A stretch of 64,000 nucleotides of DNA. It comes from Halopiger aswanensis (GTDB lineage: Archaea > Halobacteriota > Halobacteria > Halobacteriales > Natrialbaceae). The notes below the pieces were generated by a model. It was given only the letters and a program-made list of their open reading frames with translations. It had not been told where the DNA came from and searched no databases. Below are positions 16,151 through 24,987 of this stretch, in pieces. Both the position numbers and the translations under genes were made by a program. The DNA is taken from assembly GCF_003610195.1 (NCBI RefSeq), contig NZ_RAPO01000002.1, positions 1,240,001 to 1,304,000 on the forward strand, read 5' to 3'. Position 1 is the stretch's first letter. Each line of letters begins with the position of its first letter.

Positions 16151-16755
16151 GGTATGAAAAGCAGTGAACTAGTTATTGACCACTGCCAAAACCGCGGTCA
16201 ACAACTATATTACAATGACCGTCGCTCCACACCGCCTATTCGGGTAGCGACGATGTCGAGTGATCCGACCCAACTACGACGGCCTCGAGCGCCTAGGGGG
16301 ATGTCTCGAGGCGGGACCCGCGGAACGGCTGCACCCGTGTTCCGTGGGACGCTCCGATGCACCCGAATTCGGACACGCATTCGCACCCGAGCCCGAATCC
16401 GATTTCGACTGCACGGTCGACATCGCAGCTACCCCGTATCGCACACCCCGAACCCGATCACCAAGGCGGTATCGGCGTCGGTGCCAGGCAGATCGCCGTG
16501 TCCGACGGGGGTGGGACGTGGCGAGCCCGAGCCGACGCCGACCGCACGCAGTTCCGATTCCGACCGCTGCTATCCGATCGGCGCTCGCAGTTCACAGTGG
16601 GGCGAAACCGCACTGCCACCTGTTTCGATACCGGCATCAGTCACCGGCACGACCGGGCGCAGTCGCCGTCGACGGAGAAGAGGCGAACGCGACCGAGTAA
16701 CCGACGGCGGACCGTCGCTCGTCGAGTGACGATTCTCTCGAGGACGAATTTACGT
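16151..16755 (+). promoter_or_regulatory. Noncoding stretch with a third, partial copy of the upstream module (copy C)
   Basis: About 600 bases without a convincing gene. TTGAC at 16176-16180 and GTCAA at 16197-16201 form an inverted repeat with a 16-base spacer (centres about two helical turns apart). TATTACAAT follows at 16208-16216. Frames after the ATG at 16253 are Arg/Pro-rich and lack a domain, so this looks like a promoter whose gene has been lost, possibly a fourth family member. Confidence 0.5.
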
Positions 16756-17157
16756 ATGGCACCACCACAGATCGATACCGATTCCGAACCCGACGACGAG
16801 GCGCACGATCGCGACCGCGACCCGACCATCGAGGCGACGTACGACCATATTTCGCTGTACGTCTACGCGGCGGGGACGAACGAACTCCTCGAGACGGTCT
16901 ACGAGGCCGATACGCTGGCGATTCCGGCGGTCGGCGACCGGCTTTCGGTTACCGAGGCACGTGCGGAGGGGAGCCTCGAGAACCGGGCCGTCAGCTATCA
17001 GGAAGAGCGGGAGCCGCCGACGTACGTCGTCGAGGAGCGGGAGGTCACCTACCTGCACGTCGACTACGACATCGACGGCGTCGACGAGGATCGACAGCTC
17101 GTCTCGGAGGTTCGGGTGTGGGTGAGCGAAGCCGACGACGGCGAACGCGGCGACTGA
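16756..17157 (+). CDS. Conserved hypothetical protein, acidic
   Basis: A 133-aa soluble protein. The N-terminal 25 residues are Asp/Glu-rich, then a beta-rich domain contains YDHISLYVYAAGTNELLET and a second half VEEREVTYLHVDYDIDG. I do not recognise it. No signal peptide or membrane segment. The open frame extends upstream to 16357, but that extension is Arg/His-rich and unlike the rest, so ATG at 16756 is preferred. It lies between the decayed TasA-like region and the membrane-bound DUF1102-type gene. Confidence 0.65.
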   Translation: MAPPQIDTDSEPDDEAHDRDRDPTIEATYDHISLYVYAAGTNELLETVYEADTLAIPAVGDRLSVTEARAEGSLENRAVSYQEEREPPTYVVEEREVTYLHVDYDIDGVDEDRQLVSEVRVWVSEADDGERGD

Positions 17158-17265
17158 TCGATGTACGATTGAACCGGCAAGCGAGAACGGACAGGCGATT
17201 CGAACGACTGAACCGATCGACGACTATGCGCACGCGAGCAATACTGAACTGGGGCGCTGACGGCG

Positions 17266-18597
17266 ATGAGTAGTGCCACGACAAGTCGGTGGCTCGTTCT
17301 CGGCTTCCTCGCGATCGGCCTCGTCTGTACGGGCGCCGTCGCTACCGATGCAGGGCTTCTCTCGGCCGCTGACGAGCCAGAAGTGCGCACCGGACCACAC
17401 GAGCACGATAACCTCGGGAACGACACCGGCGTCGTCGCCGAGCCACACGACGGGCCGAACGGCGCCTACGCGTACCTCGACGGCGACGGCCAACTCGTAA
17501 TCGACCTCACGATCGACAACGACGCCCTCGAGGGAGATGGCATCTCCGCGGGGGCGGTGACCGGTATCGACGACGTCGTCGCGCTCAGGAACGCGGGCAA
17601 CGAGTCGGCGAAGGTCTGGCTCGAGCACGACGCGGCAAACGTCACCTTCAGAACCGGCGAGGGCGACTCGATCGAGGGCGCGAACGACGCCGCCGTCCTC
17701 GAGCCGGAAGAGTCGATTTCGATCGGGTTCGTCGTCGACGCTCGCAACCTTGAGGCCGGGGAGGCCGTGATCGAATCGCTCCGGTTCCGGACGACGGCCC
17801 TCGAGCACGGAGATAAACGAGACTCGTCCTCGGACTCGAGTGCCAGCGCGGGGACGAACACGTCGCCCTCGAGTCCGTCGCCGGCAGTGGAAGTCGTCGA
17901 ACCGGACTCGAAGACCCGAACTGTGACCGTCAGCGGCGGTCGCGGACGGACGGTTCCGATCGACCTCGGGTCACTCCGGGTCGGCAAGGGTGTCATCCTC
18001 GAGGGCGTCACGATCCAGTTCGGCGACATCGAGGATTCGACCCTCGAAATTCGGGCCGATCGCGACCGCAAGACGGGAGACGGGCTACCGGCCGACGTTG
18101 CGACGGTCGGTGCCGTTACCGTCGAAGATGCACCGGCGGCCACAGCTATCGAATCGGTCGAGTACCGGTTTACCGTCGATCGGGACCGATTTGCTGACCG
18201 CGCGTCGCCGAGTGCCGACGACTCCACCTTCGAGTTCTACTCCCGTCTAGACGGCACGTGGGAGCATCACGCGTTCGAGGCGGCCAGCGAAATAGAACCC
18301 GGAGAGGGTGACGAACCGACAGGGACCGATCGATACACTGCGACCGTCACGACCGATTCCCTGAAGGGCGGTATCGTCGCCGGTCCGAACGCGACCGATG
18401 CGTCTTCCGAGGGTGCTCTCGAGTCGAACGGCGATTCCGACGGATCGGGCGATGACGGTGTCACGACCGGCGACGACGACACAAACGCCGATTCCGGCCC
18501 GTCCGAACGCGCCGACGGCAGCGGCAGTCAGGTAGGCGTTTCGGTCGTCGGACTGCTGGCGCTCATCGCGTCACTCCGAAAACGGGCTCGAGGATGA
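17266..18597 (+). CDS. Membrane-anchored TasA-like protein with PGF-pre-PGF-like domain
   Basis: A 443-aa protein. Membrane/signal helix at about residues 9-30. Residues 60-190 form a DUF1102/TasA-like beta domain (LVIDLTIDNDALEGDGI, then ISIGFVVDARNLEAGE). A Ser/Thr linker follows. Residues 210-370 resemble the PGF-pre-PGF domain (YRFTVDRDRFADR, then FEFYSRLDGTWEHHAF). The C-terminus is an acidic Ser/Gly stalk, one hydrophobic helix (VGVSVVGLLALIASL) and RKRARG, like a sorting tail but without the Pro-Gly-Phe triplet. It could anchor the fibres of the neighbouring genes to the cell; that is inference. Confidence 0.78.
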   Translation: MSSATTSRWLVLGFLAIGLVCTGAVATDAGLLSAADEPEVRTGPHEHDNLGNDTGVVAEPHDGPNGAYAYLDGDGQLVIDLTIDNDALEGDGISAGAVTGIDDVVALRNAGNESAKVWLEHDAANVTFRTGEGDSIEGANDAAVLEPEESISIGFVVDARNLEAGEAVIESLRFRTTALEHGDKRDSSSDSSASAGTNTSPSSPSPAVEVVEPDSKTRTVTVSGGRGRTVPIDLGSLRVGKGVILEGVTIQFGDIEDSTLEIRADRDRKTGDGLPADVATVGAVTVEDAPAATAIESVEYRFTVDRDRFADRASPSADDSTFEFYSRLDGTWEHHAFEAASEIEPGEGDEPTGTDRYTATVTTDSLKGGIVAGPNATDASSEGALESNGDSDGSGDDGVTTGDDDTNADSGPSERADGSGSQVGVSVVGLLALIASLRKRARG

Positions 18598-18693
18598 GAT
18601 TCGCTCGATATCTGCAGGCGGATGGCGACGCGAAAACCGGTTCCGATCACGGCTCACGAGTAGTGGCGAAACAGGTCGCCAACCCTAACAGAC

Positions 18694-18701
18694 AAATAAA
18701 A
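18694..18701 (+). promoter_or_regulatory. TATA box of the signal peptidase gene
   Basis: AAATAAAA in an A-rich patch, about 30 bp before the ATG at 18728. It implies an independent, leaderless transcript for the peptidase-DUF5305 pair. Confidence 0.5.
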
Positions 18702-18727
18702 CGACATAATTGGCACAGGTGCACACG

Positions 18728-19906
18728 ATGATTCGACGGGGGGTCGTCCGGGGGGCGCAAGCGCTGGTACTCGTCACCGTCGTCGCGCTGGTCGCCGGCC
18801 AACTGCTCGGACAGCCGGTTCTGCTGGGGTTCGTCGAGACCGGGAGCATGGAGCCGACGATCGAGACGGGCGACGGGTTCGTCGCGATCCCGGCGGAACT
18901 GACCGGCGACCCGCAGCCGGACGACGTCGTCGTCTTTCAGGCCCAGGAGCTCCACGGCGGCGGGCTGACGACCCACCGGATCGTCGAGGAAACCGACCAG
19001 GGGTACGTTACGCGGGGCGATGCGAACCCCTTCACCGACCAGGACGGCGACGAACCGCCCGTACAGGACGGCCAGATCGTCGCGACCGCCCTGCAGGTAA
19101 ACGGCGAGGTCGTCACGATTCCGAACCTCGGGACGGCCGTGATGACGGCCAGTGACGGCCTCGAGCGGATCCAGCGCTGGCTCGCGGTCACGTTCGGCGT
19201 TCGGTCGTTCGTCGGCACGAGCGGTCTGGCGTACCTCCTGCTGGGCGCGTCGCTCGCCCTCTACGCGATCGAGACGATTCGAGAGCGCCGCGAAACGACG
19301 ATTCGATCGTCGCTGGAACGTGACGGCGACGAGACCGAAGCCGAGGAACTGGATCCGCGGCTGATCGCGGGCGCGCTCGCGCTCCTGGTCGTCGTCGCGG
19401 CCGTCGCGGCGATGGTCGTCCCGGCCGGCACCCAGTCCTACGACGTTATCAGCGCCGAGTTCGACTCCGACCGGCCGCTGGTGATCGAACAGGGGACGAC
19501 CGACGAAATTTCCTACCCGATTTCGAATCAGGGATTCCTGCCGGTCGTGTCGTACGTGGAACCCGGAAGCGACAGCGTCGCCGTCGATTCCGGCCCCTCG
19601 GTCGTCGGTCCGCGCGACGAGACGACCGTGACGCTGTCGATTACGGCGCCGGACGAGACCGGCTACTATCCCGCGTACGTCACGGAGTACCGGTATCTGA
19701 CCGTCCTCCCGCCGTCGGTCATCGACGCGCTGTACGCTATTCACCCGTGGGTACCCTACGCCGCGATCGTCTCACTGCTGGGCGGGGGGTTCTACGGACT
19801 GGGTCGGCTCCTGCTCGGGCCGGGGGATCCGCGCTCGAGACGGGATCGGGCTCGTCGGCGGGGCGGACGCGGACGACTGCGATCGATCGTTCGGAGGTTG
19901 TACTGA
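18728..19906 (+). CDS. ER-type signal peptidase I (SipW-like, S26B) with extra extracellular domain
   Basis: A 392-aa membrane protease. The catalytic serine is in ETGSMEPTIETGD and the catalytic histidine in LTTHRIVEE. An RGDANPFTDQD motif supplies the conserved aspartates. The Ser-His type marks archaeal/ER/SipW peptidases, unlike the Ser-Lys bacterial type. After the catalytic core come a membrane helix (about 168-184), a second at about 215-235, an Ig-like extracellular domain (about 240-330, EFDSDRPLVIEQGTTDEI) and a last helix with a basic tail. That extension is unusual. TTG (18710) and GTG (18719) are possible earlier starts. It ends one base before the DUF5305 gene and most likely processes the TasA-like proteins nearby. 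Confidence 0.87.
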   Translation: MIRRGVVRGAQALVLVTVVALVAGQLLGQPVLLGFVETGSMEPTIETGDGFVAIPAELTGDPQPDDVVVFQAQELHGGGLTTHRIVEETDQGYVTRGDANPFTDQDGDEPPVQDGQIVATALQVNGEVVTIPNLGTAVMTASDGLERIQRWLAVTFGVRSFVGTSGLAYLLLGASLALYAIETIRERRETTIRSSLERDGDETEAEELDPRLIAGALALLVVVAAVAAMVVPAGTQSYDVISAEFDSDRPLVIEQGTTDEISYPISNQGFLPVVSYVEPGSDSVAVDSGPSVVGPRDETTVTLSITAPDETGYYPAYVTEYRYLTVLPPSVIDALYAIHPWVPYAAIVSLLGGGFYGLGRLLLGPGDPRSRRDRARRRGGRGRLRSIVRRLY

Positions 19907-19907
19907 C

Positions 19908-21380
19908 ATGAATTCGCCTACTGACGCGACCGACGGATCGACAGCACCGGGGGATCGGGAACCGAACGCAACGACGGAGCGGCGACTGCGGCTCCGCGCA
20001 CTGTTCGCGACGTACGGACCGCTCCTGCTGGTCGGCTTCGTGCTCGTGGCCGCGTTCGGCGGCTGGATGACCTACGGCGCCTTCGCCGATTCTGGCACGG
20101 AAACCGACCAGCGACTCGAGCACCGCTGGACCGCGACGGGGTCGTTCGCCCACAGCGCGACCGTTCCCGAATCGACCGCGATCTACGACGCCGGGACGGT
20201 CCTCGAGAACGAACCGCTCTACTACACGAGCGTCACGCCGACGGTCGACGGCGAGTTCGTCGGCGGCTACGACGCCGACGCGGGCGAGAACGTCAGCGTC
20301 GATCTCACCGTCGACGTTCGCTACCGGGCGGTCGCTCCCGAGGAGGACGTCGTCTACTGGAGCGAACGGGAGCGGCTCGCCGCGGCGAGCGAGGACGATG
20401 TCGCACCCGACGACGCCGTCGCCGTCCCGTTCTCCCTCAACGTCTCGGCGGTCGACGCCCGAATCGCCGAGATCGAGTCCGATCTCGGCGCGAGTCTCGG
20501 CGAAACCGAAATCGCGATCGAAGTGCACCGAGAGATCGAGGGGACCATCGACGGCGAGCACCGGACGGCGAGCGACCGCTTCCGGATTCCAGTCGCACAC
20601 GACGGCGCCACGTACCAGATCGAGGCGGCGGAGACGTACGACGAACAGTACGAGACCTACGAGACGGTCGCCGTCGCCGGCGACGAGTCCGATCCGCCCC
20701 TCGCCGGTCTGGGGCTCCTCGGACTCGGCCTCGTCGGAACGCTCGCCGCCGGAATCGCGACAGCCCGCGTTCCCGAACCGACGGCCGCCGAACGCGAGTG
20801 GCTCGACTACCGCGACGACCGAGCACAGTTCGAGGAGGTCGTCGCGTCGATCGCGCTCCCCGAGTCGGAACTCGAGGGCGAACGCGCGCGGGTCGACACG
20901 CTCGCGGACCTCGCGGAGTTCGGGATCGACGTCGACGAACCGATCGTCTTCGACCGGCGGACGCGACAGTACGTCGTCCGCCACGAGGGGGTCGTGTACA
21001 CCTTCGAGCCGCCGGCGCTCGAGGCGGAGACGGGGGCGACGGCAGCCGATGCCGACGTCGAATCCGACGCGGAATTCGTCTTCGACCGGACGCAGGCCGA
21101 GGGGGAGGGTGGAGTCTCGAGCACGGCCCCGCCCACGGCGGGTGAGTCCGGCCCGTGGGACACCATCGCTGCGCGGCTCTACTCGGTGCTCGGCCTCGAG
21201 CGAGACACAACGTCGACCGACGGCGGGGACGCTGAACCCGCACTCGAATCGGCTCCCGATTCCCCGTCCGAAAGCGAGGCGGACCGCGGCCCCGCAACTG
21301 CGACGGCAGCAGCGACGGCGGACCGAGCGGCCGAACAGCCGGACCGCGACTCGAGCGACGAGGACGACGGAGAACCGTAG
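19908..21380 (+). CDS. DUF5305-type membrane protein, partner of the signal peptidase
   Basis: A 490-aa protein. A helix at about residues 38-58 is followed by a large extracellular region (60-255) with many short beta strands (HRWTATGSFAHSATVPE, then VSVDLTVDVRYRA). A second helix lies at about 264-286. A cytoplasmic part (290-380) contains EFGIDVDEPIVFDRRTRQYV and a long acidic, low-complexity tail. The layout matches DUF5305. It starts one base after the peptidase stop, so the two work as a unit. The role is unknown; a secretion or processing accessory is plausible. Confidence 0.82.
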   Translation: MNSPTDATDGSTAPGDREPNATTERRLRLRALFATYGPLLLVGFVLVAAFGGWMTYGAFADSGTETDQRLEHRWTATGSFAHSATVPESTAIYDAGTVLENEPLYYTSVTPTVDGEFVGGYDADAGENVSVDLTVDVRYRAVAPEEDVVYWSERERLAAASEDDVAPDDAVAVPFSLNVSAVDARIAEIESDLGASLGETEIAIEVHREIEGTIDGEHRTASDRFRIPVAHDGATYQIEAAETYDEQYETYETVAVAGDESDPPLAGLGLLGLGLVGTLAAGIATARVPEPTAAEREWLDYRDDRAQFEEVVASIALPESELEGERARVDTLADLAEFGIDVDEPIVFDRRTRQYVVRHEGVVYTFEPPALEAETGATAADADVESDAEFVFDRTQAEGEGGVSSTAPPTAGESGPWDTIAARLYSVLGLERDTTSTDGGDAEPALESAPDSPSESEADRGPATATAAATADRAAEQPDRDSSDEDDGEP

Positions 21381-21395
21381 CGAACTCGCCGGCAG

Positions 21396-22526
21396 CTAAA
21401 AGCGGTCGATCGAGAAGCGCTCGATCTCGTGGTCGGTCTCGCCGTCGACGGTGATGTCGGTCAGGATTTCGCCGACGACGGGTGCGAGTTTGAATCCGTG
21501 GCCGGAGAACCCGGCTCCCACGACGACCTGCGGGTGGGCGGGGTGGGTATCGAGAACGAAGCGTCCGTCGGGCGTATTGGTAAAGAGACACGTCTGCAGG
21601 CGCATCGTCGGGCCGGCACCGTCGGGAAAGTACTGTTCCGCGAAGTCCCGGAGGAGTCGCTCGTCCGCCTGCGTCGGCTCGCGCTCGAAAGCATCGGGAT
21701 CGACGGTCTCCTCGCGGTGGTGGTAGCGGCCGACCGCGAAGCCGGGCACGCCGTGGACGGGGAAGCCGTAGAACCGGCCTTCGGGAACTCGCAGGTTCCA
21801 GACCGGAAATCGGTCCGGCTCGAAGTGGGCTGACACTTCGGGCTGAAACCGGGCGAGAACCTGCCGTTCGGGCTCGAGGACGTCCGCAAGCGGCTCGACG
21901 AATCGCGCGGTCCACGCTCCCGCGGTGATAACCAGCCTGTCGGTCTCGTAGGTGTCGCGATCGGTCTCGACGCGGACGCCGTCGTCCTCGAGGGGGCGCC
22001 AGTCGACGACGCGTTCGCGGGCTTGGATCGTCGCACCCGCATTGTGGGCCCGGTTGACGTGGGCGACGATGCACTCCTCGGGGACGAGGTAGCCGCCGTC
22101 GGGCTGGTAGATCGCCTCGTAGTCGTCCGGGATCCGGTAGCCGGGATACCGCTCGGAGAGGGCGTCGCTCGAGAGGCGGTCGTACTCGAGGTCGTGCTCC
22201 TCGCAAGCGCGTGCAGCCCCGTCGACGAGCGGCTCATCGGGCGGGCCGGCGTCGATCGATCCCGTCCGGTAGAGCAGTTGGCGGTCGTGGTCGGCCTCGA
22301 GGGCCGCCCACAGCTCCTCGGCGCGCCGTAAGAGCGGGACGGAGGCCGGATCCTCGGCGTCGGCGAGCCGGAAGCTGCGCGCGATCCCGTGGGACGAGCC
22401 GTAGCCGTGGGGAACGTCGTAGCGCTCGAGGCCGAGGACGTCGACGCCGCGCTCGGCGAGGTGGGCGACGGTCGCGCTGCCCATCCCGCCGACGCCGAGG
22501 ACGATGGCGTCGTACCGTTCGCTCAT
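21396..22526 (-). CDS. solA: FAD-dependent N-methylamino-acid oxidase (sarcosine/N-methyltryptophan oxidase family)
   Basis: A 376-aa flavoprotein of the DAO superfamily, which oxidises N-methyl amino acids with release of formaldehyde and hydrogen peroxide. The FAD motif VLGVGGMGSATVAHLAERG starts near residue 8. Family signatures GYGSSHGIARSFRLA and GAGFSGHGFKLAPVVGEI near the C-terminus are clear. The ATG at 22526 was preferred to the longer frame (22565), which adds 13 residues before the FAD motif. Substrate specificity cannot be read; the symbol is tentative. It faces the DUF5305 gene tail to tail. Confidence 0.85.
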   Translation of the reverse strand: MSERYDAIVLGVGGMGSATVAHLAERGVDVLGLERYDVPHGYGSSHGIARSFRLADAEDPASVPLLRRAEELWAALEADHDRQLLYRTGSIDAGPPDEPLVDGAARACEEHDLEYDRLSSDALSERYPGYRIPDDYEAIYQPDGGYLVPEECIVAHVNRAHNAGATIQARERVVDWRPLEDDGVRVETDRDTYETDRLVITAGAWTARFVEPLADVLEPERQVLARFQPEVSAHFEPDRFPVWNLRVPEGRFYGFPVHGVPGFAVGRYHHREETVDPDAFEREPTQADERLLRDFAEQYFPDGAGPTMRLQTCLFTNTPDGRFVLDTHPAHPQVVVGAGFSGHGFKLAPVVGEILTDITVDGETDHEIERFSIDRF

Positions 22527-22610
22527 GCTCGAGCGTATGCGAACCGCGGCGAAAATACTTCTCACTCCCTCGCTCGAACTCGAGGCCGGCGTGACGCCGG
22601 GAGCTCGCGA

Positions 22611-23060
22611 TTAGTCCGGCGACTCGTCGGATTCGGGTCCGCGAGCCCGCTCCCGCAGCGCGCGTTTCTGCTGTCGTTCGGTTACGTGATCGATCCCGTC
22701 CGCCAATTCGTCTCTGACCGTCGCCTCGAACTCGTCGACGTCCTCGAGGAACTCGGTCGAGAACTCCTCGACGAGTTCGAACGTCCACTGGTCGCTGATC
22801 GCACCCGCGGGGAGGTGGTCGTCTCGGAGCCGGTTGGCCCACTCCTCGTGGCCGGCCTCGCGCAGGGCGTCCTCGGCGTCGCTCATCCGATCCATCGCGT
22901 GGCCGAGTTGGTGATGGAACTCCAGCAGGGTGCCGTAGGCGCGGTGAACGTGCTCGATTCCGAGTTGCAGGTCGTGAAGGGCGTCTTCTTCGGCGTCGGT
23001 CAGGTCGAGTTCCTCGGGATCGACGTCCGAGTCGGGTCCGCCGTCGTTCGTATCGGGCAT
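22611..23060 (-). CDS. Conserved haloarchaeal helical protein of unknown function
   Basis: A 149-aa, strongly acidic, almost entirely alpha-helical protein. No cysteine, signal peptide or membrane segment. Segments such as LGIEHVHRAYGTLLEFHHQL and QWTFELVEEFSTEFLEDVDE suggest a helical bundle. I do not recognise a named family. It lies 54 bp downstream of the metallo-beta-lactamase gene on the same strand, so the two may share a transcript. Confidence 0.75.
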   Translation of the reverse strand: MPDTNDGGPDSDVDPEELDLTDAEEDALHDLQLGIEHVHRAYGTLLEFHHQLGHAMDRMSDAEDALREAGHEEWANRLRDDHLPAGAISDQWTFELVEEFSTEFLEDVDEFEATVRDELADGIDHVTERQQKRALRERARGPESDESPD

Positions 23061-23114
23061 GCGCGCCGGGTCGACGGGACAACGGAAAATCGTCCGCGTT
23101 GCGGTTGCCGGATC

Positions 23115-24353
23115 CTAGACTGTGAGGCGCTGTCCGAGTTCGGGCGCGCGGGCGTCGAACCCGTCTGCGCGCAACTCCTCGGCGAACGCCCCGCAGCGAT
23201 CGCCGTGGTTGACGAGCACCTCGCTCCCGCGGTAGGCCTCGAGGAAGTCGAGCAGTCCCTCGCGGTCGGCGTGGGCCGAGAAGTCGTACTGCTCCGTTTG
23301 GGCGCTGACGCGCAGCATTCGCCCGTCGATCTCTGCGCTGCCGGTCTCGAGCAGTTCGCGCCCGGGGGTGCCCTCGACCTGGTAGCCGGTCATGGCGATC
23401 TTGTTCGTCGGGTGCGAGCGGACGGCGGGGACGTAGGTCATCGCCGGACCGCCGTGGAGCATCCCGCTGGTGGTGACGATGACGGTATTTTGTTCGGCGA
23501 TCCGCTTGCGCTGCCCGTCGCGGCCGTCGACGAATCGGGCGTTGCCCTTGGCACGGCGCAGCAGGTCGGGATCGCGCAGGAACTCGCGATTCGGCTCGCG
23601 CAGGAACAGTTCCGTAACCCGTTTGCCCATCCCGTCGACGTAACACTCGAGGTCGTATTCCTCGCAGAGACAGAGCACCTCCTGCGTGCGGCCGATCGCG
23701 AACGCGGGGACGACGACGGTGCCGCCCTCCCAGATCGTCGTTCGGAGGCTCTCGGCGAACTCGCGTTCGATGTCTTCGCGGGGCGGCCGGGTCGTGTCGG
23801 CGTACGTGCTCTCCGTGATCACGACGTCGGCGTCGGGCCGAGCGCTCGTCCCGGCAAGCAGCCGCTGACCTTCGGTGTGGAAGTCGCCGGTGTAGAGCAG
23901 TCGGGTCTCGCCGTCGGTGACCAGAACGTGGGCGCTGCCGGGGACGTGGCCGGCGTCGAAAAACGTGATCTCGTAGCCCGCGACCTCGAACGGCTCGCGG
24001 TAGCCGTGGGTTTCCGAGACCTGCGTCACGCGGGCGAGTTCCGCCTCGGTGAACGGGCAGTCGTAGGTGCCGCCGTGAAGCTTGAGCGTGTCCCGCGCGA
24101 GCGTCATCGTGAGGTCGTACGTCGGCGGCGTCCAGTGGATCGACGGGCGCGAATCGCCCGACAGCAGCGCGGGGATCGAGCCGACGTGGTCGAGGTGGCC
24201 GTGGCTGACGACGACCGCCTCGGGATCGACGTCGCCGACGGGAAAGGACGGCGGGTTGCCGGAGTCCATCCCGTAATCGAGCAACAGTGTCTCGTCGATC
24301 AGGACCGCACTCCGGCCGATTTCGCCGGCCCCGCCGAGAAACTCGACATCCAT
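23115..24353 (-). CDS. Metallo-beta-lactamase/beta-CASP nuclease (archaeal RNase J / CPSF-like)
   Basis: A 412-aa zinc nuclease that processes or degrades RNA. Motifs: FLGGAGEIGRSAVLI at the N-terminus, VVSHGHLDHVGS (HxHxDH), DAGHVPGSAH, YTGDFH, then the beta-CASP motifs VVVPAFAIGRTQEVL and SAHADREG, and a final VNHGD. No KH domain precedes the lactamase fold, so it is the short archaeal type, not full-length aCPSF1. It starts at the ATG that begins the fold directly. Confidence 0.9.
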   Translation of the reverse strand: MDVEFLGGAGEIGRSAVLIDETLLLDYGMDSGNPPSFPVGDVDPEAVVVSHGHLDHVGSIPALLSGDSRPSIHWTPPTYDLTMTLARDTLKLHGGTYDCPFTEAELARVTQVSETHGYREPFEVAGYEITFFDAGHVPGSAHVLVTDGETRLLYTGDFHTEGQRLLAGTSARPDADVVITESTYADTTRPPREDIEREFAESLRTTIWEGGTVVVPAFAIGRTQEVLCLCEEYDLECYVDGMGKRVTELFLREPNREFLRDPDLLRRAKGNARFVDGRDGQRKRIAEQNTVIVTTSGMLHGGPAMTYVPAVRSHPTNKIAMTGYQVEGTPGRELLETGSAEIDGRMLRVSAQTEQYDFSAHADREGLLDFLEAYRGSEVLVNHGDRCGAFAEELRADGFDARAPELGQRLTV

Positions 24354-24437
24354 TACCGCTTCGTAGTGCCTCGAGCCCTTTGCCGCCGTCGGTTCCGCGG
24401 CGGTTGCACTCGTCGACCCGTCAGTCGCGCCGGTCCG

Positions 24438-24863
24438 CTACCGATTCGTCCGGTCGAAATCCTTCGTCCGCGAGCGATCGACTTCGGATGGGGTTCGACC
24501 GCTGGGTCCGCGCCCGTCGTCGGACTCGAGCACGCGATCGAGTTCCCGTTCGAACTCGGCCTCGCTCAGTTCGCCCGCGACGTAGCGGTCCTGGAGTTGA
24601 GATTTCGGATCGCGTGCGCGGTCGGTAGACTCGTACGTACCGGTGCTCGATTCTGTCGACGCCGACCGATCACGAAGCATCGAGAACAGTCCGATAGCAC
24701 CCAGCACGAGCAGTCCGAGCACGGCGACGGTGACGAGCAGCGAGACGATCGTCGCGACGACGGAGAAGAGGATCCCCACGATCGTCGCGATCACGCTCAG
24801 CGCGATAAACGCGAGTACGAGAACGCCGGTCCCTTTCAGAATGAGGCTCCCGAGACGGCCCAT
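24438..24863 (-). CDS. SHOCT-domain membrane protein
   Basis: A 141-aa protein. Residues 1-70 hold a long hydrophobic region (about two or three helices, GTGVLVLAFIALSVIATIVG). The C-terminal part has DPKSQLQDRYVAGELSEAEFERELD, the short SHOCT motif that usually follows a membrane segment. The ATG at 24863 begins next to the first helix; the open frame extends 39 codons upstream without resemblance to anything. SHOCT proteins are very common in haloarchaea; function unknown. Confidence 0.8.
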   Translation of the reverse strand: MGRLGSLILKGTGVLVLAFIALSVIATIVGILFSVVATIVSLLVTVAVLGLLVLGAIGLFSMLRDRSASTESSTGTYESTDRARDPKSQLQDRYVAGELSEAEFERELDRVLESDDGRGPSGRTPSEVDRSRTKDFDRTNR

Positions 24864-24987
24864 ACCGACAGTTCGACCCGCAGCTACAAAAGCAGCCCGT
24901 CGTGTTACTGAACTGGAAAATGAGCGGATCGACTGCGAGATCAGCGACACCGTATGGCAAACCGACGGCGACGAACGCACACCGCGA

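Noticed and set aside
16154-16729. A 191-aa frame after the third promoter copy.
   Set aside because: Arg/Pro-rich, no signal peptide or domain, and two other frames of similar length overlap it. It looks like noncoding drift.
10166-21380. A prophage or integrative element around the surface locus.
   Set aside because: No integrase, tRNA end, att repeat or phage structural gene is visible; Tat signals and paired promoters point to a cellular surface locus.
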